Source: an uncultured Bacteroidota bacterium
GTDB taxonomy: Bacteria > Bacteroidota > Bacteroidia > Chitinophagales > Chitinophagaceae
DNA: 37,297 nucleotides
Assembly (NCBI GenBank): GCA_903927185.1
Contig: CAIYLW010000066.1
Location: forward strand, 1-37,297
Direction: 5' to 3'
Of this stretch, positions 1 through 8,579 are shown one piece after another. Made by a program: the position numbers and the translations under genes. The notes beneath the pieces were generated by a model. It searched no databases. It was not told where the DNA came from and was given only the letters and a program-made list of their open reading frames with translations. The number at the start of each line of letters is the position of its first letter. Position 1 is the first letter of the stretch.

Positions 1-784
1 CTTATTAAAACAGCAAACAACACTCAAAGAAGTTACCGTGCGTTCCATTGCAAAAACAAGATTAAAACAATTGGATTTAAAATATGCAAAAGGAATATTT
101 AGTGCTGAAGCAAACGCTGCTTTTGATATGAGTACTTTGGAAAACGCCAGTCATAACCAATCTGTTTTCGACTTTCTTACCGGCAGAGTTCCAGGCTTGG
201 TGATTGGAGGAACACTTGGTGGTACTGCAACTGAGGGTGTTGCTGAATTTAGAGGCGGAACTCCTTCCTTTTATTTAGATGATGTGTTTATACCTACCTC
301 TGATTTGCCAAATATAGACTTCAGTATTATTGCTTATATCAAAGTATTTAACCCTCCATTTTTTGGAGGAATGAGTGGAGATATTGCTACCGTGATGGTA
401 GGAAGTGGAAAAAAAGGAAGCGGTGTTTTGCCAAAAAATGCAACCCCAAGTGGCGGCGCAATTGTGATGTACACAAAAATAGGTGGCGATATAAATCCTG
501 AGAAAAATAATTACAATACCAGTGGAATGGACTATCAAATGCTAGCTGGCTACGCCCCATTTAAAGAATTTTATTCTCCCAGTTATGCAGAAAAAGAACA
601 AGCTTATAATACAAAAGATATACGTAATACACTACTATGGAATCCTTGGATTAATCTGGATAAACTGACTAAAAATATAAAAATTAGTTTTTATAATAAT
701 GATGTAACCCATTCATTTCGCTTAATTATGGAAGGAATGGACAGCAAAGGAAAATTGATTCATATTAGTCAAATACTGAAATAG
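1..784 (+). CDS. TonB-plug / MG2-type surface protein, C-terminal part (5' end outside window)
   Basis: The reading frame is open from the first bases of the window, so the gene starts upstream; the GTG at 38 is an internal Val codon in an L-K-E-V-T-V motif, the usual lead-in to a TonB-dependent receptor plug domain. The next 130 or so residues look like a plug (FDFLTGRVPGLVI, then an FYLDDVFI strand). About 100 residues follow and the protein ends with no 22-strand barrel. The tail (THSFRLIMEGMDSKGKLIHI) resembles the last strand of MG2/alpha-2-macroglobulin-like domains. Known Bacteroidota proteins of this build carry several MG2-like domains before an isolated plug; their role is not established. 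They are thought to be exported. The next gene begins 8 bp after the stop, so the two are probably co-transcribed. The plug-like assignment is fairly sure, the MG2 part less so. Confidence 0.65.
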   Translation, partial: LLKQQTTLKEVTVRSIAKTRLKQLDLKYAKGIFSAEANAAFDMSTLENASHNQSVFDFLTGRVPGLVIGGTLGGTATEGVAEFRGGTPSFYLDDVFIPTSDLPNIDFSIIAYIKVFNPPFFGGMSGDIATVMVGSGKKGSGVLPKNATPSGGAIVMYTKIGGDINPEKNNYNTSGMDYQMLAGYAPFKEFYSPSYAEKEQAYNTKDIRNTLLWNPWINLDKLTKNIKISFYNNDVTHSFRLIMEGMDSKGKLIHISQILK

Positions 785-792
785 CCACGATA

Positions 793-2022
793 ATGAAAAT
801 TAATTTAACTATCCTCTTTTTATTGGTGGCTTTTTTTACAAATGCCCAATATAAAATTGAAGGAAAAGTAATTGACAGTGTTTCGCAAAAACCACTCTCA
901 GATATTAATATCTTTTTGAGTCATACTACCAATGGAACTAGCAGTAACAATAAGGGTGAATTTCAGTTAAGCAATTTGAAGCAGGAAAAATATGAGCTAG
1001 TAGTCTCTTCGCTAAATTATGAAGAAACAATTATCCCTATTTCGGTTATTAACAACACCGAACCATTTTTAATTAAACTTAAACCCACTGCCAATATATT
1101 AAAAGAAGTGGTAGTAGAACCATACGATAAAAATGGTTGGGATGAATGGGGAGAGCAATTTAAATCCTATTTCATAGGTTCTACTCAGTTAGCTAAGTAT
1201 TGCAAATTATTGAATCCAGAAGTAATAAAATTTAGATTCAATTCCAAGACCAATAAGCTCCATGCATTTACAAATGAAATGCTCGTCTTTGAAAATAAAA
1301 GATTGGGGTATAGAATAAGGTACGTTCTTTCAAAATTCGAAATCGATTTCACTTATCATACTTTCTCTTTTAAAGGGTATCCTTTATTCGAAGAATTAAA
1401 GCCTAATAATTCTAAGGAAGCTAACAGATGGAATCAATTAAGAAATGAAACGTATAAAGGTTCTATTCGACATTTTATACGTAGCCTTTACTATGATAAT
1501 TTAGAGAAGGATGGCTTCGAAATTACGCAAGTTAGAATGATTACTGATGAAGAGAAAAATAGGGTACATGAACTTGCAAAAGCAATACAAAAAAAAGTAG
1601 ATGCAGATGGTGGTGAGAAATTTCAAATTGAAAAAGATTCATTAGAATATTATAATAAAGTAAACAGTCTTCCCCTAGAAGAAAATAGGTTACTATTAAA
1701 TAATGTAGTGCCAAGAGATCGAATTATTTTTAGTTCTGGTTTGATTGACAGTACCTATAAAAATTTATATTTTGAAGGTTCCCTGCAGGTGCTGTACAAA
1801 AACAAAAAAATCCCATATGAATATGCCAAAACATTGCCACTTTATAGGAGTAGTGAATATATTAAAACTGATATTTCATTAAGAAATAATAAACCAATTT
1901 CTATTTACCAGAACGGCAACTATTATAATGGCTTGGACCTATTAACAGATGGATATTGGGCTTGGTCAGAAAAATTAGCCAACTTGATGCCTAGTAATTA
2001 CATGATTTCCGGAAAACAATAG
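793..2022 (+). CDS. CarboxypepD_reg-like exported protein
   Basis: 409 residues. The N-terminus is a signal peptide (about residues 1-18, ending TNAQ). Residues about 20-100 form a carboxypeptidase-regulatory-like beta-sandwich: Y-K-I-E-G-K-V-I-D, then PLSDINIFL, a G-T-S-S-N-N-K-G-E-F turn, and YEETIIPI. This is the domain found at the N-terminus of many Bacteroidota outer-membrane proteins. The remaining 300 residues (rich in Tyr, Asn and Lys, with a W-D-E-W-G-E-Q-F motif near 115) match a type seen in hypothetical exported proteins; I recognise no enzyme motif. The ATG lies 8 bp after the preceding stop, suggesting one transcript. The product is probably periplasmic or tethered to the outer membrane. 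Its function is unknown. Confidence 0.75.
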   Translation: MKINLTILFLLVAFFTNAQYKIEGKVIDSVSQKPLSDINIFLSHTTNGTSSNNKGEFQLSNLKQEKYELVVSSLNYEETIIPISVINNTEPFLIKLKPTANILKEVVVEPYDKNGWDEWGEQFKSYFIGSTQLAKYCKLLNPEVIKFRFNSKTNKLHAFTNEMLVFENKRLGYRIRYVLSKFEIDFTYHTFSFKGYPLFEELKPNNSKEANRWNQLRNETYKGSIRHFIRSLYYDNLEKDGFEITQVRMITDEEKNRVHELAKAIQKKVDADGGEKFQIEKDSLEYYNKVNSLPLEENRLLLNNVVPRDRIIFSSGLIDSTYKNLYFEGSLQVLYKNKKIPYEYAKTLPLYRSSEYIKTDISLRNNKPISIYQNGNYYNGLDLLTDGYWAWSEKLANLMPSNYMISGKQ

Positions 2023-2282
2023 AAACTAAACTATATGGCCAATAAGTTGGTTTTACCGCCAATTACATTTACAAGAGTGTATTTAAGATGTATCTGTTAA
2101 AATTATAGGGAATACTGCAAAGTATTTGAGGTATATAAAAAACATGATGTCTTATCATTTTTAAATTACGTGAATAGTCTGTAGATGAGTGTTTATTTAA
2201 TTTACTGATTTTAAGCATTGTATCTTTTAGTTCCTTCTTCAATTATTCTATTTTAAGTTACATTCGTAGAAACATTTGTTGT

Positions 2283-3062
2283 ATGAAGGTGACTACTATG
2301 GCCGAAATGATGATGAGTGGCGAAACTCCGGAAGTTTTATTTTGGGTGGGATGCGCTGGCAGTTTTGATCAGCGTGCTCAGAAAATCACCAAGGCATTTG
2401 CGACTATTCTTCAAAAAGTAGGCGTTAAGTTCGCCATATTAGGAAAAGAAGAAGCTTGCACAGGTGATCCTGCAAGAAGAGCCGGCAACGAATTTCTATT
2501 TCAAATGATGGCTTATCAAAATATTCAGATCCTGAATGGATATGGCATCAAAAAAATTGTTACTACCTGCCCTCACTGCTTTAATACCCTCAAAAACGAA
2601 TACCCGGAATTAGGCGGCACTTATGATGTGATTCACCACACTACCTTTTTACAAGAACTCATCGATCAAGGAAAAATAAAACTAAAAGAAGGCGGAACTT
2701 ATAAAGGCAAGAAGATCTCTTACCACGATAGTTGCTACTTAGGTAGATCAAACAATATCTATGAAGCCCCTCGTAAAGTTTTAGAAGCCCTTGAAGGCGA
2801 ACTGATAGAAATGAAACGCTGCCGCAGCAACGGCCTCTGTTGTGGTGCAGGTGGGGCCCAGATGTTCAAAGAAGATGAACCTGGCGATAAAAGAATCAAT
2901 ATAGAAAGAGCAGATGAAGCACTGGAAACAGGTGCCTCAATCATTGCGTCTGCTTGTCCCTTCTGTAACACTATGATGACCGATGGGGTTAAGAACCGCG
3001 AAAAAGAGGGTTCAGTGGCAGTTTTAGATATTGCAGAAATGATTGCGGAATCTATTGAATAG
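2283..3062 (+). CDS. (Fe-S)-binding protein with two CCG cysteine-rich domains
   Basis: 259 residues with the two-fold CCG domain of heterodisulfide reductase subunit B, GlpC and LutA/LldE-type proteins. The visible cysteine motifs are VGCAG near 24, a C-T-G-D near 60, CPHCFN near 98, DSCYLGR near 150, a CCGAGG near 188, and CPFCN near 225. The family binds a noncubane or 4Fe-4S cluster and relays electrons in membrane-linked redox complexes. In Bacteroidota this protein usually follows a larger membrane or 4Fe-4S dicluster protein; here no such partner precedes it, only 260 bp without a gene. The ATG at 2283 fits the family's usual N-terminus (T-M-A-E-M-M). The next gene starts 17 bp downstream. 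The substrate is not predictable from this sequence. Confidence 0.85.
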   Translation: MKVTTMAEMMMSGETPEVLFWVGCAGSFDQRAQKITKAFATILQKVGVKFAILGKEEACTGDPARRAGNEFLFQMMAYQNIQILNGYGIKKIVTTCPHCFNTLKNEYPELGGTYDVIHHTTFLQELIDQGKIKLKEGGTYKGKKISYHDSCYLGRSNNIYEAPRKVLEALEGELIEMKRCRSNGLCCGAGGAQMFKEDEPGDKRINIERADEALETGASIIASACPFCNTMMTDGVKNREKEGSVAVLDIAEMIAESIE

Positions 3063-3079
3063 TAGTTTATTTTTGCATT

Positions 3080-3604
3080 ATGAATTTTGAATACGCCCAC
3101 CTCATCCCGGAAGACTTCCATCCAAGTTCACGCGTTTGGATTTATCAAAGCAGTCGCTTGTTCTTTATTAGCGAAGCTTTAGAAATTGAAGATATCCTCA
3201 ATGGTTTTGTGGATACCTGGAAAAGCCATGGTGCTCCTGTTAAGGGATATGCTAATTTATTGTTTGGTCAGTTTGTGGTTTTAATTGCCGACGAATCAAC
3301 TATTCAAGTTGGCGGATGTAGCGCAGATACATCGGTACATATGATTCAGGATATTGAAAAAAGATTTAAAGTTGATATGTTCAATCGCCAGAATCTGGCT
3401 TTTGTAATTAAAGATAAAATTCAAACCTTACCTCTTGCTCAATTAAAATATGGTTTTGAAAATGGTTTCCTTCATGCAGAAACGCCTTATTTTAATAATC
3501 TGGTTGCTACTAAGCACGAGTTATTGAATAATTGGATTACCCCTGTAAAAGATAGTTGGCTTTCTGCTAAAATTCCTGCTGAAGTTGGTTCAGTTAATAA
3601 ATAA
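3080..3604 (+). CDS. Conserved Bacteroidota protein of unknown function
   Basis: 174 residues, no signal peptide or membrane segment, so probably cytoplasmic. The S-S-R-V-W-I-Y-Q-S-S-R motif near residue 15 and the G-G-C-S-A-D-T-S-V-H segment near 80 are hallmarks of a small family widespread in Bacteroidota. Relatives are often labelled ABC transporter ATPase in databases, but no Walker A, Walker B or ABC signature is visible, so that name should not be used. It sits 17 bp after the Fe-S protein and 6 bp before the ArsC-like gene, suggesting one operon. The conserved Cys and His may be functional, but that is a guess. Confidence 0.7.
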   Translation: MNFEYAHLIPEDFHPSSRVWIYQSSRLFFISEALEIEDILNGFVDTWKSHGAPVKGYANLLFGQFVVLIADESTIQVGGCSADTSVHMIQDIEKRFKVDMFNRQNLAFVIKDKIQTLPLAQLKYGFENGFLHAETPYFNNLVATKHELLNNWITPVKDSWLSAKIPAEVGSVNK

Positions 3605-3610
3605 AAATAA

Positions 3611-3964
3611 ATGATTCAGGTATACGGAATTAAAAATTGTAATACAATCAAAAGTACTCTTGACTGGTTAAAATTGAATCAAATTGATTTTGAGTTTCAT
3701 GATTATAAGAAATCAGGAATCACAGAAGAAAAATTACAGGAATGGAGCAAGCAAAAGGGTTGGGAAGTTTTACTAAATAAAAAAGGTAGTACCTGGAAAG
3801 CTTACGACATCAACCATCAACGAAAAATCGTGAACGAAAAGACTGCTATTGCTTTCTTATTGGAAAAAAATAGTGCCATAAAGCGACCAATCATTGAAAA
3901 GGATGGCAAAATTATCGCCATTGGATTCGACGAAACTGGTTATACCCTATTGTTTGGCAAATAA
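3611..3964 (+). CDS. ArsC/Spx-family thioredoxin-fold protein (YffB-like)
   Basis: 117 residues, the full length of the ArsC/Spx/YffB family. The N-terminus (Q-V-Y-G-I-K-N-C-N-T-I-K) gives a beta strand followed by a single redox Cys at residue 10. True arsenate reductases have a similar single Cys plus Arg residues that hold arsenate; the C-terminal K-R-P-I-I-E-K-D-G-K segment near residue 90 keeps one such Arg. The G-I-K-N-C-N-T start is more typical of YffB, whose role is uncertain but thought to be glutathione- or thiol-dependent reduction. The stop lies 4 bp from the converging TlpA-like gene, with no obvious terminator between them. Confidence 0.8.
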   Translation: MIQVYGIKNCNTIKSTLDWLKLNQIDFEFHDYKKSGITEEKLQEWSKQKGWEVLLNKKGSTWKAYDINHQRKIVNEKTAIAFLLEKNSAIKRPIIEKDGKIIAIGFDETGYTLLFGK

Positions 3965-3968
3965 ATGA

Positions 3969-5054
3969 TTATTTAAAAATCGATTTTAACATATCATCCA
4001 ATTCAGCTCCTCTTAAATTTTTTCCTATAATTCTACCTGTGGGATCAATTAACATATTTGCAGGAATGGCTTGTATTTTATAAATCTGTGCTACCGAATT
4101 GTTCCAATAATTTAAATCGCTTAACTGTGTCCATGCTAAGCCATCGGCTTTAATGGCATCTAACCATCTCGACTTTTCTTGATCTAACGATATGCCTAAT
4201 ACAGTAAAGTTCTTTGCCTTATATCTATTATATGCCTTCAAAACATTTGGATTTTCCTGACGACATGGGCCACACCAACTAGCCCAGAAATCGAGTAATA
4301 CATATTTCCCTTTGAATGAAGAAAGTGAAACTGGTTTACCATTCACATCTTTCTGCGTAAAATCGATCGACATAGATCCAACAGCTCCTAATTTAGCATC
4401 ATCAATAGCTTTTCCAATAGCAGCAGCGTAAGGCCCTTTCAAAGCATTGCCCGAAAATTTTGCAAAGTACGGTTCTAACTGTGGTGCACCCCCTTCCATT
4501 AAAGGACTAATCGCATACAATACAAAAGGAGAAACCGATGAGTTTGGTTTTTTATTGATGAATTCAGCAGCAGAACTAATCACTTGTTGTTTCAAATCTG
4601 TAAACTCCTTCATCATTGTTGCACGGGTAGTCGGATCTTTCTCCAGATTAATTTTTCCAGCCAAACCGTTGAGTCTTTCTTTATAGGGATCCAGCAAATT
4701 TTTAAACTCGAGATAATCGACTTCGCTTTCTGAACCAGTAAACTGCAATGCTTTGATTTGATTAATATCACCAGAAATGGTTAAAGATTCATTGCTGATA
4801 AACATGTCTGTCATTTCAGTAAGACTGGAATAACTCAAAATACACAATTCAGCATTTTCTAATTTTCCGCTTAAAATAAATTCACCATCTTTTGAAATAG
4901 AAGTAGCTAAAACTTTCCCATCGCTACCAGATTTCAAAGACAGTTTGGTGCTGTCTTTAAGTCCAATGATTTTTGCTTTTATTTCAAAACCTTTTTTGTT
5001 TTGAGCAATTGAAAGAAGCGGGAATAATAATAAAAAAAATAAAAACTTTTGCAT
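3969..5054 (-). CDS. TlpA-family thioredoxin with N-terminal DUF4369-like domain
   Basis: 361 residues. A signal peptide (about 1-18, ending S-I-A-Q) is followed by a DUF4369-like beta domain (about 20-110), a helical linker, and a C-terminal AhpC/TSA-thioredoxin domain from about 230. The active site WASWCGPC is near residue 261 and the cis-Pro region I-Q-A-I-P-A is near 330. Such proteins work in the periplasm as membrane-tethered or soluble thiol reductants, often for cytochrome c maturation or oxidative protection. It begins 2 bp after the hisIE stop, so it is very likely transcribed from the his/trp transcript although it has no role in histidine synthesis. The only other exported redox protein in the operon is the cytochrome c at 15604-16038; whether the two are linked is not known. 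Confidence 0.85.
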   Translation of the reverse strand: MQKFLFFLLLFPLLSIAQNKKGFEIKAKIIGLKDSTKLSLKSGSDGKVLATSISKDGEFILSGKLENAELCILSYSSLTEMTDMFISNESLTISGDINQIKALQFTGSESEVDYLEFKNLLDPYKERLNGLAGKINLEKDPTTRATMMKEFTDLKQQVISSAAEFINKKPNSSVSPFVLYAISPLMEGGAPQLEPYFAKFSGNALKGPYAAAIGKAIDDAKLGAVGSMSIDFTQKDVNGKPVSLSSFKGKYVLLDFWASWCGPCRQENPNVLKAYNRYKAKNFTVLGISLDQEKSRWLDAIKADGLAWTQLSDLNYWNNSVAQIYKIQAIPANMLIDPTGRIIGKNLRGAELDDMLKSIFK

Positions 5055-5056
5055 AA

Positions 5057-5653
5057 CTATTTAGAATGACGGCTTTTTAATATTTCAACAACATGATTCA
5101 ATTTATAACCTTTTGCATTTAGAAGCAACAAATAGTGAAACATTAAATCTGCAGCTTCGTTCAAAAATAACGATTCATTATCATCTTTTGCTTCGATCAC
5201 TAATTCAACTGCTTCTTCCCCTACTTTCTGAGCCACTTTATTGATGCCTTTCGAAAATAGTTTTGCCACATAAGATTCCTCCGGAGAAGCCTTTTTTCTC
5301 AAATCAATGATATCTTCTAAGTAGTTTAAGAAATTACTACTATGATTTTTTTCCATCCAACAAGTATCAGCCCCTGTGTGACAAACGGGTCCTTTTGGAT
5401 GAGCTTTGATTAATAAGGTATCGTTATCGCAATCAATAGCCAAAGATTTCAATTCCAAAAAATTGCCGCTTTCTTCACCCTTTGTCCAAAGCCGTTGCTT
5501 GCTTCTACTAAAAAAAGTAACACGTCCGATTTCTTCAGTTTTTTGCAAAGCTGCTTCATTCATAAATCCCAACATCAACACTTTTTCTGTATCAAAATCC
5601 TGAACTATGGCAGGCACTAATCCATCCGCATATTTTGTAAAATCAATTTTCAT
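5057..5653 (-). CDS. hisIE: Bifunctional PR-AMP cyclohydrolase / PR-ATP pyrophosphatase
   Basis: Second and third steps of histidine synthesis, cytoplasmic. The N-terminal HisI domain (about 1-105) has VLMLGFMNEAAL, W-T-K-G-E-E-S-G, and the metal site D-C-D-N-D followed by HPKGPVCHTGADTCW. The C-terminal HisE domain (about 110-198) has S-Y-V-A-K-L-F, then KVGEEAVELVIEAK, the acidic NTP-pyrophosphatase motif. I chose the ATG at 5653, which gives the usual start M-K-I-D-F. An ATG 24 bp upstream would overlap the hisF end and adds an atypical tail. It is the last his gene of the block, 10 bp after hisF. Confidence 0.97.
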   Translation of the reverse strand: MKIDFTKYADGLVPAIVQDFDTEKVLMLGFMNEAALQKTEEIGRVTFFSRSKQRLWTKGEESGNFLELKSLAIDCDNDTLLIKAHPKGPVCHTGADTCWMEKNHSSNFLNYLEDIIDLRKKASPEESYVAKLFSKGINKVAQKVGEEAVELVIEAKDDNESLFLNEAADLMFHYLLLLNAKGYKLNHVVEILKSRHSK

Positions 5654-5663
5654 AAGTCTGATA

Positions 5664-6422
5664 TTATATTCTAACAACTATTCCCTTTTCATTTAAATAT
5701 TGTTTCAAATCTGGGATCCCAATTTCCTTAAAATGAAAGATACTAGCTGCTAAAGCTGCATCTGCCTTTGCTATTTCAAACACATCCACAAAATGATCCA
5801 TCTTACCCCCACCACCAGAAGCAATAACTGGCACTGGCAATTGCTCAGCCAGAGTTGCTGTAATATCCAATGCAAAACCTTGCTTTGTACCATCGTGATT
5901 CATAGAGGTAAGTAAAATTTCACCAACCCCCAAATCTACGGCCTGTTTCGCCCAATCCACACATTTTGTATCTGTTTTAACTCTTCCTCCGTTCAAATAC
6001 ACATACCAATTACCATCTGCTTCTAATTTGGTATCAATGGCTAAAACTACACACTGGCTCCCAAACTCTTTTGCTAATTGATTAATTAATTGGGCATTTT
6101 TAAAAGCAGAAGTATTTACAGAAATTTTATCAGCCCCATTTTGCAATAATATACTCACATCTTCCACACTACTAATACCACCACCAACAGTAAATGGAAT
6201 ATTAATATGGTGCGAAATTCTGTTCACTAACTCACTTAAAGTTTTCCTTTTTTCAATGGTTGCAGTAATGTCTAAAAACACCAATTCATCTGCACCCTGA
6301 GCTGCGTACAATGCTCCCAATTCAACTGGATCCCCCGCATCCCGGATATTTTCGAAGTTGACTCCCTTTACTGTACGTCCATCCCGAATATCTAAACAGG
6401 GAATAATTCTTTTTGTTAGCAT
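5664..6422 (-). CDS. hisF: Imidazole glycerol phosphate synthase, cyclase subunit
   Basis: 252 residues, a standard (beta-alpha)8 HisF. It uses ammonia from HisH to turn PRFAR into imidazole glycerol phosphate and AICAR. Catalytic Asp11 is in [10 protein letters not shown] and the second Asp (near 130) is in V-L-A-I-D-T-K. The phosphate-binding loops P-F-T-V-G-G-G-I and IASGGGGK are present. It lies 19 bp after hisA and 10 bp before hisIE, in the normal order HAFI. Confidence 0.98.
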   Translation of the reverse strand: MLTKRIIPCLDIRDGRTVKGVNFENIRDAGDPVELGALYAAQGADELVFLDITATIEKRKTLSELVNRISHHINIPFTVGGGISSVEDVSILLQNGADKISVNTSAFKNAQLINQLAKEFGSQCVVLAIDTKLEADGNWYVYLNGGRVKTDTKCVDWAKQAVDLGVGEILLTSMNHDGTKQGFALDITATLAEQLPVPVIASGGGGKMDHFVDVFEIAKADAALAASIFHFKEIGIPDLKQYLNEKGIVVRI

Positions 6423-6441
6423 TAATACTTTCTTTAAAAAT

Positions 6442-7158
6442 CTATAACAAGAACTTTAAATCTTTTAATTGGATTCTTCCTTCATATATGGCTTTACCAA
6501 TAATTGCTCCAGCACAACCAATTGATTTTAATGCATAGAGATCATCCATAGAACTAACCCCTCCGCTTGCAATAAACCAAAGTGAAGGAAATTGCTCAAT
6601 GATCTTTTTGTATAAATCAATAGATGGCCCTTCCAGTTTTCCATCTTTACTAACGTCTGTGCAGAAAACTTGTTGAATACCCTGCTCCACATAATCATTC
6701 AAAAAATCATAGATATCAATATCAGTAGTTTCTACCCAACCTGCTACTGCAATTTTTTCTGATTTTACATCCGCACCTAATAAAAACTTATCGGCACCAT
6801 AGTCATTTAGCCAACTCACAAAAACATCTCTTTGCTTAACCGCTAAGCTTCCAATGGTAGCAAAAGCCGCACCTGATTCAAACACAATTTTCAGGTCTTT
6901 GTCTTGTTTAATTCCGCCTCCAAAATCAATACTCAATGTAGTACTGGCTGCAATTTGTTGCAATACCACCCAGTTTTTTACAGTACCTTCTTTTGCACCA
7001 TCCAAATCAACCAAATGCAACCTTTTTAAACCTGCACCCTCAAAAGCTTTTGCCACTTCCAAAGGGTTTTCGTTGTAGATGGTTTTTTGCTCGTAATTAC
7101 CTTGTGTAAGACGCACACATTTTCCATCAATAATATCAATAGCAGGAATTATTTCCAT
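6442..7158 (-). CDS. hisA: ProFAR isomerase
   Basis: 238 residues, (beta-alpha)8 barrel. It isomerises ProFAR to PRFAR, the fourth step of the pathway. Catalytic Asp8 is in [11 protein letters not shown], and the second catalytic Asp is in C-T-D-V-S-K-D-G near 130. Phosphate-binding motifs I-D-F-G-G-G-I and I-A-S-G-G-V-S are present. A separate trpF exists in the same block, so this is not the dual-function PriA type of actinobacteria. It starts 11 bp after hisH. Confidence 0.97.
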   Translation of the reverse strand: MEIIPAIDIIDGKCVRLTQGNYEQKTIYNENPLEVAKAFEGAGLKRLHLVDLDGAKEGTVKNWVVLQQIAASTTLSIDFGGGIKQDKDLKIVFESGAAFATIGSLAVKQRDVFVSWLNDYGADKFLLGADVKSEKIAVAGWVETTDIDIYDFLNDYVEQGIQQVFCTDVSKDGKLEGPSIDLYKKIIEQFPSLWFIASGGVSSMDDLYALKSIGCAGAIIGKAIYEGRIQLKDLKFLL

Positions 7159-7169
7159 GATTTTGTTTT

Positions 7170-7769
7170 CTAAAGATTAATAAAATTTTTAAGGATCTGC
7201 TCTCCAATAGCTGCACTTTTTTCTGGATGAAACTGTACCCCATAAAAATTGTTTTTATGAAGAGCGGCGCTATAAGGTAAAACATAATCAGTAGTTGCAA
7301 TAGTATGTTCTCCTTTTGAAGCGTAATAACCGTGAACAAAATAACAATAACTATTATTCAGCAACCCAGTAAAAAGTGGTGTTTTTAAACTGTAAATCGT
7401 ATTCCAACCAATCTGAGGAACTTTTAAATGTTGTTGACTCTGTGGGTCAGGATTGAATTTCTTTACCTGTTCATCAAAAATTCCTAAGCATTTTGTTTGA
7501 TTCTCTTCACTATAAGCGCACATTAATTGCATCCCCAAACAAATACCTAACACAGGCTGTGTTAAACCTTTAATTAAGTTATCAAGTCCTCTCTCTTTCA
7601 AATAATTCATAGCGGTACTTGCTTCCCCAACTCCCGGGAAAATTACTTTATCAGCAGATTTAATCAAGACTTCATCATCTGTAACTAAAGCTTCTACACC
7701 AATTCGTTCTAGGGCAAACAATACCGATTGAATATTCCCTGCATTGTATTTGATGATTACTAATTTCAT
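7170..7769 (-). CDS. hisH: Imidazole glycerol phosphate synthase, glutaminase subunit
   Basis: 199 residues, class I glutamine amidotransferase. It releases ammonia from glutamine for HisF. The nucleophile Cys is in VLGICLGMQLM near residue 80 and the His/Glu pair is in V-Q-F-H-P-E-K near 182. The oxyanion region FPGVGEA is present. It follows trpA after only 17 bp, so this gene and the rest of hisHAFIE most likely depend on transcription that has passed through the trp genes. Confidence 0.97.
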   Translation of the reverse strand: MKLVIIKYNAGNIQSVLFALERIGVEALVTDDEVLIKSADKVIFPGVGEASTAMNYLKERGLDNLIKGLTQPVLGICLGMQLMCAYSEENQTKCLGIFDEQVKKFNPDPQSQQHLKVPQIGWNTIYSLKTPLFTGLLNNSYCYFVHGYYASKGEHTIATTDYVLPYSAALHKNNFYGVQFHPEKSAAIGEQILKNFINL

Positions 7770-7786
7770 TAATTCAATTTAACTCC

Positions 7787-8554
7787 TTAAATGATACCGC
7801 TTAGAAATTGTTTTACCGACAAAGCAATATCTTCTGAGTTTTCTAAAGCCTTAATAAATGCAGTTCCGATAATTGCACCATTTGAATACTTCGATGCAGA
7901 CTCAAATGTTTCTTTGTCTTTAATACCAAATCCAACCAATACTGGATTTTTCAAATTCATTTCTTGCAAACGAAGAAGATACTTCTCCACTGCATTAAAA
8001 TCTTTATCACTTCCTGTTGTGGCAGATGAACTTACAGCATAAAGAAATCCAGTACTCAAAGAATCTAATTTCCGAAGACGCTCTTCTGATGTTTCTGGTG
8101 TAACAAGAAATATAAAATCTAATCCATTCTTTTTTATAATAGCACCAAATTCAGTTTCAAATTCGTGTTCCGGCAAATCAGGCAGAATCAATCCATCAAC
8201 ACCAACAGCTGCTGCTTCAACACAAAATTTTTCAAACCCATATTGTAAAACTGGATTCATATATCCCATTAAAATAACAGGAACAATAACTGTTTTACGT
8301 AAATCTTTTAATTGATCAAATAATACTTTAATGGTCATCCCATTAGCCAGCGCAATATTACCACTCGCTTGAATAACAGGCCCATCTGCAAGAGGATCGC
8401 TATAAGGCATGCCCAATTCAATGATGTTTGCTCCATTAGCTTCTAATGCTTGCATTATTTTAATAGTGCTAGTTAGTTCGGGGAAACCCGCAGTGCAATA
8501 CACATTTAAAACCCTGTTTTTTTTACTTGCAAATAATTCCTTTAATCGACTCAT
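7787..8554 (-). CDS. trpA: Tryptophan synthase alpha chain
   Basis: About 255 residues, (beta-alpha)8 barrel that cleaves indole glycerol phosphate to indole and glyceraldehyde 3-phosphate. The catalytic Glu and Asp are in I-I-E-L-G-M-P-Y-S-D-P-L-A-D-G-P. The phosphate-binding end V-G-F-G-I is present. I chose the ATG at 8554 (M-S-R-L-K-E-L-F), which matches the family start. A longer frame with ATG at 8587 would overlap the trpB stop and adds 11 atypical residues. It is the last trp gene before the block returns to his genes. Confidence 0.96.
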   Translation of the reverse strand: MSRLKELFASKKNRVLNVYCTAGFPELTSTIKIMQALEANGANIIELGMPYSDPLADGPVIQASGNIALANGMTIKVLFDQLKDLRKTVIVPVILMGYMNPVLQYGFEKFCVEAAAVGVDGLILPDLPEHEFETEFGAIIKKNGLDFIFLVTPETSEERLRKLDSLSTGFLYAVSSSATTGSDKDFNAVEKYLLRLQEMNLKNPVLVGFGIKDKETFESASKYSNGAIIGTAFIKALENSEDIALSVKQFLSGII

Positions 8555-8579
8555 GTATTTTTTATTAACCTTCAAATTG

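Noticed and set aside
2271..2278. AACATTTG as a -7 box for the Fe-S protein gene
   Set aside because: Two mismatches to TAnnTTTG and no TTTG at the right distance upstream.
2023..2282. Gene or RNA in the 260-bp gap before the Fe-S protein
   Set aside because: No frame with family features, no clear hairpin with T run; I see nothing I can support.
3080..3604. ABC transporter ATPase label for the 174-residue protein
   Set aside because: No Walker A, Walker B or signature motif is visible; the label is probably a spread database error.
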